A program made the translations under genes and the position numbers. From NCBI GenBank assembly GCA_900542305.1, contig UQMU01000020.1, positions 1 through 44,715 of the forward strand: DNA of 44,715 bases, in the 5' to 3' direction. A model generated the notes under the pieces. The model did no database searches. It was given only the letters and a program-made list of their open reading frames with translations, and had not been told where the DNA came from. The DNA is from an uncultured Collinsella sp. Its GTDB lineage: Bacteria; Actinomycetota; Coriobacteriia; Coriobacteriales; Coriobacteriaceae. Shown piece by piece: positions 7,843 through 16,900 of the stretch; position 1 is the stretch's first letter, and each line of letters begins with the position of its first letter.

Positions 7843-7917
7843 TGGAGCGGGCAACGGGACTCGAACCCGCGAGTGTCAGCTTGGGAAGCTGATGCCTTAC
7901 CACTTGGCGATGCCCGC
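7843..7917 (-). tRNA. tRNA-Gly (anticodon CCC)
   Basis: The reverse strand folds as a cloverleaf. The acceptor GCGGGCA (7917-7911) pairs with TGCCCGC, followed by T and an encoded CCA (7845-7843). The anticodon stem is TCAGC/GCTGA with the loop TTCCCAA, giving anticodon CCC for the GGG codon. The T loop is GGTTCGAGTCC. It has its own promoter at 7951-7979 and terminator at 7799-7831. Confidence 0.95.
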
Positions 7918-7950
7918 AATTGCGCATTGGGATAAATTAAATGCTTGGAT

Positions 7951-7979
7951 AGTATATACCGAGCATTTCAAGGGGGCAA
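7951..7979 (-). promoter_or_regulatory. Promoter of tRNA-Gly
   Basis: On the reverse strand TTGCCC (7979-7974), a 17-base spacer and TATACT (7956-7951) lie 34 bases before the mature tRNA 5' end. Box quality and spacing are good. Confidence 0.7.
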
Positions 7980-8037
7980 TATGAATGCGGCGTGTTATCA
8001 CTATGCAATCGCGCACCGCGCACTGCGGCACAAAAGC

Positions 8038-8793
8038 CTACGAAACGCGCTCCAACTGGTCCCTTGCATCAGAAAGCACGTGTTCTACCTCGTTTTGCAC
8101 CTCAGTGTCAAAACGATACGCAGGGACCGAAACGCTTAAACCATAGAGACGCCCGCCTTTTTCTATGGGAACGGCGATGCACTCAACCCCTTCTGCCATC
8201 TCCTGATGATCATATGCAAAACCACACCGTCGGACCTCCTCGAGCTGCCGCATCAGGTCATCTATGTGTTTTACCGCATGCTCAGTCGTTTTTTCGAATG
8301 GGACAGGAAGCAGCGAGCGAACCAACTCCTCATCCCATCGAGATAGAATCGCCTTTCCAATTGCCGTGCAGTGTGCAGGAAGGGTCTTACCGATTTCCGA
8401 TGAAAGACGGATGTGCTGGGGGGAATCAACGCGCGAAATATAGAGGACACGACCGTGGTCGAGCACACCGAGCTGACAGGTCTCTCCGCACGATGCGACA
8501 ACCTTTCGCATGGCTGTCTCAAAAGAGGACAATCCCCCACTCTCACGATCGAATGCCTTGCCCAGCAGATACGTCTTAAGCCCAATCGAATACCTACCGG
8601 TAGTCTCGTCATAACTAACGTAATCCGAATCGGCCATGGTGTGCAGAATCGAGAAGAGGCTACTCTTTGGAGCGCCGACAATGCGGCATATCTCTGCCAT
8701 GGTAAGTCCGCTCTTTGTAGCCGAAAGGGCTTCAAAGATTGATAGAACCCGCAAGGTAGAACGGTGGCCAGCAGGATTATATCGCGAGGGCAT
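8038..8793 (-). CDS. IclR-family transcriptional regulator
   Basis: This 251-residue protein has an N-terminal winged helix (about 10-70: STLRVLSIFEALSATKSGLT, then AEICRIVGAPKSSLFSILHT) and a C-terminal IclR effector domain (about 85-250, with LPAHCTAIGKAIL and YDHQEMAEGVECIAVPI). IclR proteins sense small carbon acids and often repress a divergent catabolic operon. Here the neighbour at 8993 begins a sugar-acid operon, and a perfect palindrome overlaps that operon's promoter, so this protein is the likely repressor and a sugar acid or keto-acid the likely inducer (inference). The start is the ATG at 8793 with AAGGAGAG 5 bases upstream. Confidence 0.93.
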   Translation of the reverse strand: MPSRYNPAGHRSTLRVLSIFEALSATKSGLTMAEICRIVGAPKSSLFSILHTMADSDYVSYDETTGRYSIGLKTYLLGKAFDRESGGLSSFETAMRKVVASCGETCQLGVLDHGRVLYISRVDSPQHIRLSSEIGKTLPAHCTAIGKAILSRWDEELVRSLLPVPFEKTTEHAVKHIDDLMRQLEEVRRCGFAYDHQEMAEGVECIAVPIEKGGRLYGLSVSVPAYRFDTEVQNEVEHVLSDARDQLERVS

Positions 8794-8911
8794 GGCAACT
8801 CTCCTTGTTCATTAACGCCCAGACTTTCCCCGTAAGTATAGCGGCGTGCCCCTTAAAGCAACCGTTCACCGGCCAACCAAAACCATTCGCGGCGGGCCCG
8901 TGTGAGGTCTT

Positions 8912-8941
8912 TTGCATTTCATCTATACTGTTCCGTATAAC
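8912..8941 (+). promoter_or_regulatory. Promoter of the sugar-acid operon
   Basis: TTGCAT (8912-8917), an 18-base spacer and TATAAC (8936-8941) stand 51 bases before the start codon of the UxaA-family gene. The palindrome at 8942-8971 begins directly after the -10 box. Confidence 0.65.
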
Positions 8942-8971
8942 GAATAGCGTTCGTAAATACGAACGCTATTC
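8942..8971. promoter_or_regulatory. Probable IclR operator: perfect 14+2+14 palindrome
   Basis: The arm GAATAGCGTTCGTA (8942-8955) is followed after two A by its exact complement TACGAACGCTATTC (8958-8971). It starts at the -10 box and covers the expected transcription start, the position of a classic repressor operator. Assigning it to the divergent IclR regulator is inference from position and symmetry. Confidence 0.72.
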
Positions 8972-8992
8972 AAGTGGACATAGGGAGGAAAC

Positions 8993-10519
8993 ATGTCAGA
9001 CGTTGTAAGCCAAGGCCAAAACGCCGTTGTCATCGATCAGAGGGACAACGTCGCCGTCGCCACCTACCAACTGGAGGCGGACGCCGAGGCCCGCTACCCC
9101 ATGCCGGACGGCACGCTGGCGAGCGTTACCGTGACCGACGACATCCCGCTGTTCCACAAGATTGCCCTCGTGGACATCCCCAAGGGTGAGAAGGTCGTCA
9201 AGTATGGTGAGTTCATCGGTGTGGCCACCACAGACATCAAGCGCGGGCAGCATGTTCATACGCATAACTGCGCCAGCTCCGACGACCTGAAGGACTCCGT
9301 CGTCGCCGACACCGACTCCGTCGCCACCAAGACCTCCTCGCCCGCGGAGGGCACGCGCACCTTCATGGGCTACCGTCGCCCGGACGGTCGTGTCGGCATC
9401 CGCAACCACGTCCTGATCCTTCCCACGAGCATCTGTGCCTCCGACACCACGGAGAGGATCGCGAACGCGGTTGAGGGCTGCGTCTCCTTCCACAACCAGA
9501 ATGGCTGCTCGCAGGTCGACTGCGACCAGAAGGTGACTATTGCTGCCTTGGCAGGCTACGCTGCGAACCCGAACATCTATGGCGTCGTTTGCGTCTCCCT
9601 GGGCTGCGAGGGCTGCCAGAACGACATCGTGGTCGACGCGATTCGCGAGCGCACCAACAAGCCCGTCGAGACCCTGGTCATCCAAAAGGTCGGCGGCTCC
9701 ATTAGGGCGATCGAGGAGGGTACGCGCCTTGCCCGCAAGATGGTCGCCGAGGCGGACCGGTGCGTCCGCGAGCCCGCTGACATCTCCGAGCTCATCTTCG
9801 GCACCAACTGCGGCGGCTCCGACCCCTCAAGCGGCCTTGGCTCCAATCCGCTGATCGGCGAGGTCTCCGACTGGCTCGTCAACCATGGTGCCACCTCCGT
9901 GCTGTGCGAGACGCCCGAGCTCTTTGGCGCCGAGCACATCCTCGCCCGCCGCGCGAAGGACAAACAGGTTTCGGACGACATCCTCAAGATCGTCTACGAC
10001 TACGAGAAGTACGTCCAGATGTTTGGCGCCGAGATGCGAGAGGGCAACCCCAGCCCTGGAAATATGGCTGGCGGACTCACGACCCTCGAGGAGAAGTCTC
10101 TCGGCTGCGTTCACAAGGGAGGCCACAGCCCCCTCAACGCCGTCTATCCGTACGCGGCGCAGCTCAATCCGCACGAGGGCCTCGTCGTGATGGACACCCC
10201 CGGCAATGACCCCTCCAGCGTGGGCGGCATCATCGCCGGCGGCTGCCAGCTCGTGGTCTTCTCGACCGGTCTTGGCACCCCCACCGGAAATGCCATCGCG
10301 CCCGTGTATCGCCTGACTGCCAACAAGCGCACCTACGAGACCATGAGGGACAACACCGACCTCGACGCAAGCCCGACGATCTACGGCCCCGAGTCCATGG
10401 AGGAGATGCGCGACAGGATGCTCGACGACATCATCGCCGTCTGCAACGGCCGCAAGGTCTGCGCCGAGGCACTTGGCTATACCGAGACCGCCCTTCCGCA
10501 CATCTGCAACTATATGTAG
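8993..10519 (+). CDS. UxaA-family sugar-acid dehydratase (altronate/galactarate dehydratase-like)
   Basis: This 508-residue protein has an N-terminal SAF domain (about 10-95, ending GQHVHTHN at 85-92) joined to the large GD_AH_C domain, the arrangement of UxaA and GarD. It shows the family stretch GNPSPGNMAGGLTTLEEKSL near residue 350 and a conserved CGGSD at about 273. Relatives are iron- or manganese-dependent dehydratases that convert aldonates or aldarates to 2-keto-3-deoxy acids. The exact substrate cannot be read from sequence. It heads a four-gene operon whose last gene is a KDG-aldolase-like enzyme, consistent with dehydration followed by aldol cleavage. The start is an ATG with AGGGAGGA 5 bases upstream. 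The short gap (39 bases) to the next gene supports co-transcription. Confidence 0.9.
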   Translation: MSDVVSQGQNAVVIDQRDNVAVATYQLEADAEARYPMPDGTLASVTVTDDIPLFHKIALVDIPKGEKVVKYGEFIGVATTDIKRGQHVHTHNCASSDDLKDSVVADTDSVATKTSSPAEGTRTFMGYRRPDGRVGIRNHVLILPTSICASDTTERIANAVEGCVSFHNQNGCSQVDCDQKVTIAALAGYAANPNIYGVVCVSLGCEGCQNDIVVDAIRERTNKPVETLVIQKVGGSIRAIEEGTRLARKMVAEADRCVREPADISELIFGTNCGGSDPSSGLGSNPLIGEVSDWLVNHGATSVLCETPELFGAEHILARRAKDKQVSDDILKIVYDYEKYVQMFGAEMREGNPSPGNMAGGLTTLEEKSLGCVHKGGHSPLNAVYPYAAQLNPHEGLVVMDTPGNDPSSVGGIIAGGCQLVVFSTGLGTPTGNAIAPVYRLTANKRTYETMRDNTDLDASPTIYGPESMEEMRDRMLDDIIAVCNGRKVCAEALGYTETALPHICNYM

Positions 10520-10558
10520 GCCAGCGTCTGACAGGACGCTCCAGAAAGGAGAGAAACC

Positions 10559-11692
10559 GTGACAACCACGCAAGCCCCCGAAAAGACGCCCAACGCGTTC
10601 CAGCGCGGCGTCAACGCGGTCATCGACCTGCTGTCCTCGTTCTTCCTCCCGATCATCAACCTGCTCGTCTCCGTCGGTATCCTCAAGGGCATCCTGACGC
10701 TTCTGCAGGTCTCGGGCATGGTCACCGACGACTCGACCACGTATGCAATCCTCAACGCGATGGCCGACTCGCTGTTCTACTTCATCCCGGTGTTCCTTGC
10801 TTACACCTCGTCAAAGCGCTTCGATGTTGACACGGTGACCGCCGTCCTTCTCGGCTGCATCCTGGTGTATCCGTCCATCACCACCATCATGGCGGCGGAC
10901 GCGCCCGTTTACCTGTTTGGCCTCGAGCTCTCAAAGGCGACGTACTCCAGCTCCGTCATCCCCATCCTTCTTGCCATCTACTGCGCGAGCTGGGTCCAGA
11001 AGGCCTGCTATAAGATCATCCCCGAGACCTTCCGCGGCCTGTTCACGCCGCCTATCACGATCATCGTTATCGTCCCGCTCACCCTGGCCGTCTTCGGCCC
11101 CCTCGGCACCGTCGTGGGCGGTTGGCTCGCGCAGGGCTACGAGGCCGTCTACAGCCTCTCGCCGCTCGTCGCCGGCGCGCTGATCGGCGCGTTCCAGCCG
11201 TTCCTCGTCATCCTCGGCCTGCACTGGGCCCTGTTCCCCATTGCTATGAACAACGTCGCGGTCTACGGCTTCGACACCATCATGGCCCTGTTCGGCGGCG
11301 CGATCTTCGCCCAGGGCGGTGCCGCGCTCGCCGTCGCCCTCAAGACCAAGAACAAGAAGTTCCGCTCCCAGGCGATCTCCGTCTCGCTCACCACGCTGCT
11401 GGGCATCACCGAGCCCGCGATGTACGGCGTGAACCTGCGCCTCAAGAAGCCCATGGTCTGCGCATGCGTCGCCGGCGGCATTGGCTCCGCCGTGGCAGGC
11501 GTGTTCGGTTGCGCCGGCACCGCCTTCGCTCTGCCCGCGCTCACCACGCTGCCCGTCTTCATGAGCCGCGCATTCGTTCCCTTCTGCATCTCGCTGGCGC
11601 TCGCCTTTGGCCTCGCCTTCCTGTTCACGCTCTTCGTCCCGATCGACGACGTGACCGAGGAGGAGATGGAGGCCGAGGAGCAGTCCGCCTAG
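10559..11692 (+). CDS. Stand-alone PTS EIIC permease (glucose/beta-glucoside superfamily), no EIIB or EIIA domain
   Basis: This 377-residue membrane protein has about ten hydrophobic segments and the EIIC hallmark GITEPAMYGV (from residue 282). In BglF-like proteins this domain is fused to EIIB and EIIA. Here the protein starts directly with the membrane part and ends with a short acidic tail (EEEMEAEEQSA). No phosphoryl-carrier cysteine domain is seen in it or its neighbours. It sits in a sugar-acid operon, so it probably carries a sugar acid or related compound. Whether it still works with an EIIB supplied in trans or as a facilitator is open. The start is a GTG with AAAGGAGAG 5 bases upstream. 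Confidence 0.88.
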   Translation: MTTTQAPEKTPNAFQRGVNAVIDLLSSFFLPIINLLVSVGILKGILTLLQVSGMVTDDSTTYAILNAMADSLFYFIPVFLAYTSSKRFDVDTVTAVLLGCILVYPSITTIMAADAPVYLFGLELSKATYSSSVIPILLAIYCASWVQKACYKIIPETFRGLFTPPITIIVIVPLTLAVFGPLGTVVGGWLAQGYEAVYSLSPLVAGALIGAFQPFLVILGLHWALFPIAMNNVAVYGFDTIMALFGGAIFAQGGAALAVALKTKNKKFRSQAISVSLTTLLGITEPAMYGVNLRLKKPMVCACVAGGIGSAVAGVFGCAGTAFALPALTTLPVFMSRAFVPFCISLALAFGLAFLFTLFVPIDDVTEEEMEAEEQSA

Positions 11693-11823
11693 CGTCCGGA
11701 TTGCAAGGCCACTCTATGTCCCGCGCCTGCGGGTTCGACTGGAGGTGGTGCCCACCTGGCAGCAAAGCGTATCCGTCACTGACCATATATCCATTAGACA
11801 TTGTTTGACGTAAGGAGAACAAA

Positions 11824-12735
11824 ATGAAGAAGATCGACGCACACGCCCACGTCTTTGACCACATCGGCTCCATGGGCAAGGCCGGAGAGCTGCGCCCCCT
11901 AGGCAACGGCAACTGTCGCTGGGCCACCGGCGAAGAGTTCCGTATCATCCCCGAGGGCAAGGGAGACAAGGAGTACCTCGTTGAGACCTTCATGGACGTC
12001 ATGGACGAGAACGACGTCGAGAAGGCCATCCTGCTGCAGGGCGTCCTGTACGGCCTGCAGAACGAGTACGCCATGGAATGCGCCGAGAAGTACCCTGACC
12101 GCTTCAAAGCTGCGGTCATGCTCGACCCCTTCTGCCGCTGCGCCCAGCAGATCCTCGAGCACTTCATCAACGATCTGCACGCCCACGTCTTCAAGTTCGA
12201 GGTCTCTGTGGGCGGCGGCCTTTCCGGCTACCACCGCGATTTCGCGGTCGACGGCCCCGAGATGACGGTCCTCATCGACAGGATCGCCCAGGTCGAGGAC
12301 GCCACTCTGGTGCTCGACATCGGCAGCCCCAACCAGTCCAGCTGCCAGCCCGAGGCCGTATATCGCCTGGCCAAGAAGTACCCCGGCCTGCACATTGTCG
12401 TCTGCCACCTGCTCGCCCCGTCCCTTGAGGACGGCGACGTCCTCAAGTGCGCGCTTCCGTACCTCGCCCACGATAACGTCTGGGTCGATCTCTCCGCGCT
12501 GCCTTGGAACGTTGCTCCCGAGGCCTACCCGTATCCCACCGCGCTCGAGTACATCGCGATGGCGAAGGACGTCCTGGGCGCCGACAAGATCATTTGGGGC
12601 ACCGACTCCCCCTGTGTCCTCACCAAGTTCGACTACAAGGACCTCTATAGCTTCATCGAGGACTCCGACGTCTTCACCGACGCCGAGAAGCAGGGTGTCT
12701 TCTACGATAACGCCGTCAAGGCCTACTACCTCTAG
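11824..12735 (+). CDS. Amidohydrolase_2-family metal-dependent hydrolase (possible sugar lactonase)
   Basis: This 303-residue TIM-barrel protein begins MKKIDAHAHVF, with the HxH metal pair at His7 and His9. It has a later His in VVCHLLAP (about 193) and the metal Asp in GTDSP (about 261). Family members include lactonases and decarboxylases; in sugar-acid pathways related enzymes act on aldonolactones or aldarolactones. Lactone opening before the UxaA-like step is a reasonable but unproven guess. The ATG has AAGGAG 6 bases upstream. The 131-base gap before it holds only a small hairpin (GGTGG/CCACC near 11742-11756) without a T run, so it probably belongs to the same transcript. Confidence 0.82.
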   Translation: MKKIDAHAHVFDHIGSMGKAGELRPLGNGNCRWATGEEFRIIPEGKGDKEYLVETFMDVMDENDVEKAILLQGVLYGLQNEYAMECAEKYPDRFKAAVMLDPFCRCAQQILEHFINDLHAHVFKFEVSVGGGLSGYHRDFAVDGPEMTVLIDRIAQVEDATLVLDIGSPNQSSCQPEAVYRLAKKYPGLHIVVCHLLAPSLEDGDVLKCALPYLAHDNVWVDLSALPWNVAPEAYPYPTALEYIAMAKDVLGADKIIWGTDSPCVLTKFDYKDLYSFIEDSDVFTDAEKQGVFYDNAVKAYYL

Positions 12736-12792
12736 GTCCTTCTCGGCAGTGCAGGGATTTGTGGGGGTGTGACCCCGGAAAGCGAGTGACAC

Positions 12793-13671
12793 ATGTTTGA
12801 GGGAGTCTTCTGCCCCTCCATCACCATCACCGACGATGATGGAAAGATCGATTACGAGCTGTGGGGCAGGCACCTGGACCACCTGGCCGACGCGGGCATC
12901 AACGGCGTGCTGTTGTTTGGCAGCATCGGCGAGTTCTACAGCGTGAGCCTCGAGGACAAGAAGTCGGTCATCGACTTTGCCGTCGAGCGGGTCGCCGGCC
13001 GCATGAAGGTCTTCGTCGGCGTGGGTGACACCACCTACGACAACGTCCTCGAACTCACGCGCTATGCCAAGAAGGCCGGTGCCGACGCGGTTCTGGCGGT
13101 CTCGCCGTACTACTTCGGGCCCACCGACGACGCTGCCGAAAAGTACTTTGGTGGCATCGCAGACGCCACCGACCTACCCGTCGTGCTATACAACTTTCCG
13201 GCGCGCACCGGCACCGACCTGTCGCCCGAGCTCGTGGCCAGGCTCGCCGCCGCCCATCCGAATATCTGCGGCATCAAGGACACGGTCGACACCATCAGTC
13301 ACACGCGCAAGGTCATCCGCGCCGTCCGCAAGGTCAACCCCGAGTTCTCGGTCCTTTCCGGCTTCGACGAGTACTACCTGGTCAACCGCGCGAGCGGCGG
13401 CAACGGCGTTCTGTGTGGCCTCACCAACGTGGAGCCCGAGCTCTTTGTGAGGCTGCACGGCGCCTACCAGGCAGGCGACTTCGCGACCGCCATCGAGTGC
13501 GCCAAGCGCATCTCGTCGCTCATGGCCGTCTACGACGCCTGCGATTTGTTTGTATCTGCCATCAAAGTAGCGGTCAATATAAAGGGTCTTCCAATCTCGA
13601 CCGCGATCTTCGATCCCGCCATACAGGCCAGTGATGACCAAAAGGCAACAATCGAACAGCTCCTGTCATAG
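12793..13671 (+). CDS. DHDPS/N-acetylneuraminate lyase-family aldolase (KDG aldolase-like)
   Basis: This 292-residue class I aldolase keeps the Schiff-base lysine (Lys162 in GIKDT), the catalytic tyrosine and carboxylate-binding arginine (Tyr133 and Arg138 in YNFPARTG), and a pyruvate-binding loop GSIGE (43-47; DHDPS has GTTGE). Family members cleave or make 2-keto-3-deoxy acids or dihydrodipicolinate. The Ile in the loop argues against a true lysine-pathway DapA. As the last gene of the operon it probably splits the dehydratase product to pyruvate and an aldehyde. It ends at a strong terminator. The start is the ATG at 12793, behind a weak ribosome site (GAAAGCGAG). Confidence 0.88.
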   Translation: MFEGVFCPSITITDDDGKIDYELWGRHLDHLADAGINGVLLFGSIGEFYSVSLEDKKSVIDFAVERVAGRMKVFVGVGDTTYDNVLELTRYAKKAGADAVLAVSPYYFGPTDDAAEKYFGGIADATDLPVVLYNFPARTGTDLSPELVARLAAAHPNICGIKDTVDTISHTRKVIRAVRKVNPEFSVLSGFDEYYLVNRASGGNGVLCGLTNVEPELFVRLHGAYQAGDFATAIECAKRISSLMAVYDACDLFVSAIKVAVNIKGLPISTAIFDPAIQASDDQKATIEQLLS

Positions 13672-13677
13672 ACTTGT

Positions 13678-13730
13678 ATTTGGATCGATGTGAGATTATC
13701 GTCTTCACATCGATCCAAATATCTTTTTTC
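13678..13730 (+). terminator. Terminator of the sugar-acid operon
   Basis: A perfect 16-bp stem (13678-13693 with 13705-13720) with an 11-base loop is followed by ATCTTTTTTC. It begins 7 bases after the aldolase stop. Confidence 0.9.
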
Positions 13731-13779
13731 TTGTTTAATTTATGAATTTATTTCTATAACTTCATAAATATATGGAGAT

Positions 13780-13802
13780 AAGGACCCGTGGGGGTCCTTT
13801 TT
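13780..13802 (+). terminator. Second terminator, AAGGACCC/GGGTCCTT
   Basis: AAGGACCC (13780-13787) pairs with GGGTCCTT (13792-13799) with a 4-base loop and a run of five T (13798-13802). It is a backup to the previous terminator or ends a short leader transcript. Confidence 0.7.
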
Positions 13803-13847
13803 CATTTACTTCTACCTGCGCTTTTATCTGATTGTTGTATTTGAGCT

Positions 13848-13864
13848 CGATTTGTCACAAATCG
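13848..13864. promoter_or_regulatory. Palindrome upstream of the adhesin gene
   Basis: CGATTTGT (13848-13855) and ACAAATCG (13857-13864) form a perfect 8-1-8 palindrome 108 bases before the adhesin start. It has no T tail, so it looks more like an operator than a terminator. The function is unknown. Confidence 0.35.
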
Positions 13865-13972
13865 GGCAAGCTTTTGGTCAGCTTCTGGTACTTACCCGCA
13901 TGAACCATGGCGGTAGCCTCATCCCAAGCGCCGCGGCCTCCCCGTGCGGCGCACGAGGGATAAGGAGCAGCC

Positions 13973-16900
13973 ATGTCCAACGCACCCACGCACTCTGTCC
14001 ACAGCGCAATCGCAACAGGTCCGCTGCTCCTGCTCCTCTTTTTTCTGATCGGCTGTCTGGCCCCAGGGGCCGCGCTCGCCGTCGACGGGAGTGACGCCCT
14101 TAATTTCCGCACCATAAGCGACGGCTGCGGCCCCTTCGGTGTCGGTAAATACGAGGCACAGGACACTTCGATTTCGTACTGCATGAATCAAGACTGCCCC
14201 GGCCCCAGCAAGCCGGGAGGGCCATGGCGTACATATAACCAGGGCTGGACATGGCTCGATGACGAATTTGCCGCCATCGTCTGTCACGGATACCCCTCCA
14301 ATACATCCTTTGGCGGCCACAACCTGTCGCCCGATCTCGCCCGTGCCGCCACCCAGATTGCCGTTTGGATGCTCAACGGAACCACGCGCCCCGACGGCAC
14401 CTATTCGTATACAAACAGCAAGGGAGTTGCCAGGAGCGGTAGGTTTTACGAAAACGCCGAGGCCGTAGCGGCTGCACGTTGGCTCTACGACAGCGCTAAG
14501 TCCGGATCCATTAAGGCGGCCCCACATCGAGCCAGGCGTTATCACGGCCCGGTCTCGGGCGAGGGTCGACACCAGGACATGCTCTATGTTCTGCCCGCCG
14601 TCTCCGTATCGTTCCAAAAACAATCGTCCCAGGCTGACATCACCGCCGGTAACGACGCCTACAGGCTCGGTAGCGCAACCTTCGATATCTTTGAAAGTGC
14701 AGGCGATGCACGTGTCGGCACTATCCAGACGGACGAAAATGGGCATGCACAAGCAACGCTTTCGCCCAATACGGCATATTACCTGGTCGAAACCAAAGCC
14801 CCGGCAGGCTATATCCCTCGAAGCGACCGAATAGCCTTCACCACACAAAACAGCGGTGAACATGTCACCGTCAACGAGCAGCCCGGCACCATCACCTTGC
14901 GTATTGCAAAAGTCGATGCCGCCACGGATGCCGGCGCCCAGGTTGGGGCGTCGCTTGCGGGCGCTGAATTCACCTGCGTCTCACAATCAACTCCCGGCTG
15001 GACTCGCACCCTTACGACCGACGAAAACGGACGGGCGATCCTCAATGACGTTCCTCTGGGCACCTTTACCATCTACGAATCGAAAGCGCCCGAGGGCTAC
15101 CTGATTGCAAACGACTGTTGGAGCTACACCGTCGGTGCTGAGCAGCTCGGAGATACGGGCATCGTTGAGCTCGAAAGCCGTATTCCCAACATCCCCATCG
15201 CCTTTGACCTTGAAATCTCGAAGTTTAAGGACCATGGCGATAACGATGAGTCCGGCCTCGAGCAGCCGGCGGGAGGCGTCGTCTTTGAAGTTGTCAGCAA
15301 TAGCTCCCAACAAGTCGTCGGCACGTTGACCACAAACGTTTACGGCTTTGCCTCCACCAAAGACCAGCCCGAAGCATGGTTTGGCGCAGGCAAGCGACCC
15401 GCCGGCGCCCACGGTGCCATTCCCTACGACCGCGCGGGCTACACCGTTCGCGAGGTTGCAGAAACGGTCCCTGAAGGATTTAAGCAAGCAGGGGAATGGA
15501 CCATCACAGCAGAGCAGTCCACAGACGGCGCCGAGCTTCAGTACATCATTGACAACCATGCCCTATCGACACACCTTCAAATCGTAAAGCGCGATGCTCA
15601 AACCGGCGGCACCGTACCACTTGCCGGTTTTACGTTCCAGCTGCTCGATAGCCACCACGAGCCCGTCTCGCAAACATGTTGGTATCCGGCCCACAATGTA
15701 ATGAATACCTTCACAACCGATACAGCCGGAGCCGTCACGCTGCCCGAATCACTTAATCCCGGAACATACTACGTGCACGAGGCATCGGCCAAGGAACCGT
15801 ATCTGCGCGGAGAAGACCTGGAAATAACGATTCCCGCCGACAGAAATCTGACGCCGGTCGCCGTCGCCTCGTTCTATGACAACGCCGCAACCGGAAGCAT
15901 CGAAATCATTAAGACGGATGTTGTAGATGGGCGCGCCCTCGCTGGAGCCACGTTTGACATCCGCGCTGACGGCGACATCGTGCGAACCGACGGCAGCATC
16001 GTCGCCCTGGATGGCGAAACCGTCGCCACCGTTACAACCGACGAACGGGGGCATGCGCGAGTCGACCATCTTTCGTTGGGATGCGGTACCGCCACCTACG
16101 AGGTCGTCGAAACACAAGCGCCCGAAGGTTATCTGCTCAACCCGACCCCACACACTGTGAAGTTGTCGTACGCTGACCAGCAAACGCCCGTAATCGAAGT
16201 GCACCTTGACGTTTCCAACGACTACACCAAGCTCGATGTCTCCAAAGTCGACGCGTGCGGAGGTCAGGAAGTGACAGGCGCTGAGCTTGTCCTCTGCGAC
16301 TCCAATGGCAACGAAATTGATTCTTGGACTTCATCCGGCAAACCACACCGCATTGAGCACCTTTCACCCGGCACCTACACCCTGCGCGAAACGATGTCTC
16401 CGCGTACCTACAACCTTGCCGAAGAGATAACATTTGAAGTAAAGGCCACGGGAGAAGTTCAAACCATGGCCATGAAGGATGCCCCCATCGAAATCAGGGG
16501 AAGCATCGATAAGCGCCAAGAGATTGCACAACCAGTCGTAAGCAAACTCGTTGCCAACGGCGACGGAAAAAACCGAGCCAAAGTACGGGCCGATACGCAA
16601 GGCGCCTTCTCCTATACCATCGACGCCAAAAATGAGTCGAGCACCTGGGTCGACGAGTTGACCATCACCGACGACCTTGAGTGCGCCAAAGATGGCGCAG
16701 CGAAACTTGTTGCCGTTGAAACCCCTATTGCGATCGGTGATCTAAACGGGCTGTGCAACGTGTGGTATCGAACGTCTCCGGCAGGAACAAGCGATACGGG
16801 CAAGCAGGTCAATGCAACGCTTGACGACGGGCATCGCAATCCTTGGCTCGAAACGGAAGAGGTCACAAAGCTGCTGGGCGACGATGTGCGTCTCGTCGAT

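Larger units (their letters stand above)
13672..13972. other. Intergenic region with stacked terminators and leader of the adhesin gene
   Basis: This 301-base gap holds the operon terminator (13678-13730), an A/T-rich 8-bp inverted repeat (TTTATGAA 13739-13746, TTCATAAA 13761-13768), a second terminator (13780-13802), and the palindrome CGATTTGT-C-ACAAATCG (13848-13864). The last 100 bases are the probable leader of the adhesin gene. No riboswitch class was recognised. Confidence 0.6.

Noticed and set aside
12793..13671. Calling the DHDPS-family gene dapA
   Set aside because: The pyruvate loop is GSIGE rather than GTTGE and the gene sits in a sugar-acid operon, so a lysine-pathway role is unlikely.
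13672..13972. Possible riboswitch (c-di-GMP or similar) before the adhesin gene
   Set aside because: The conserved core sequences of known classes were not found.
13855..14184. A reverse frame whose last residues (WDEATAMVHAGKYQKLTKSL) look protein-like, possibly a gene remnant
   Set aside because: Most of the frame is the complement of the adhesin signal region; the protein-like part is short and partly explained by the palindrome. I could not assign it.
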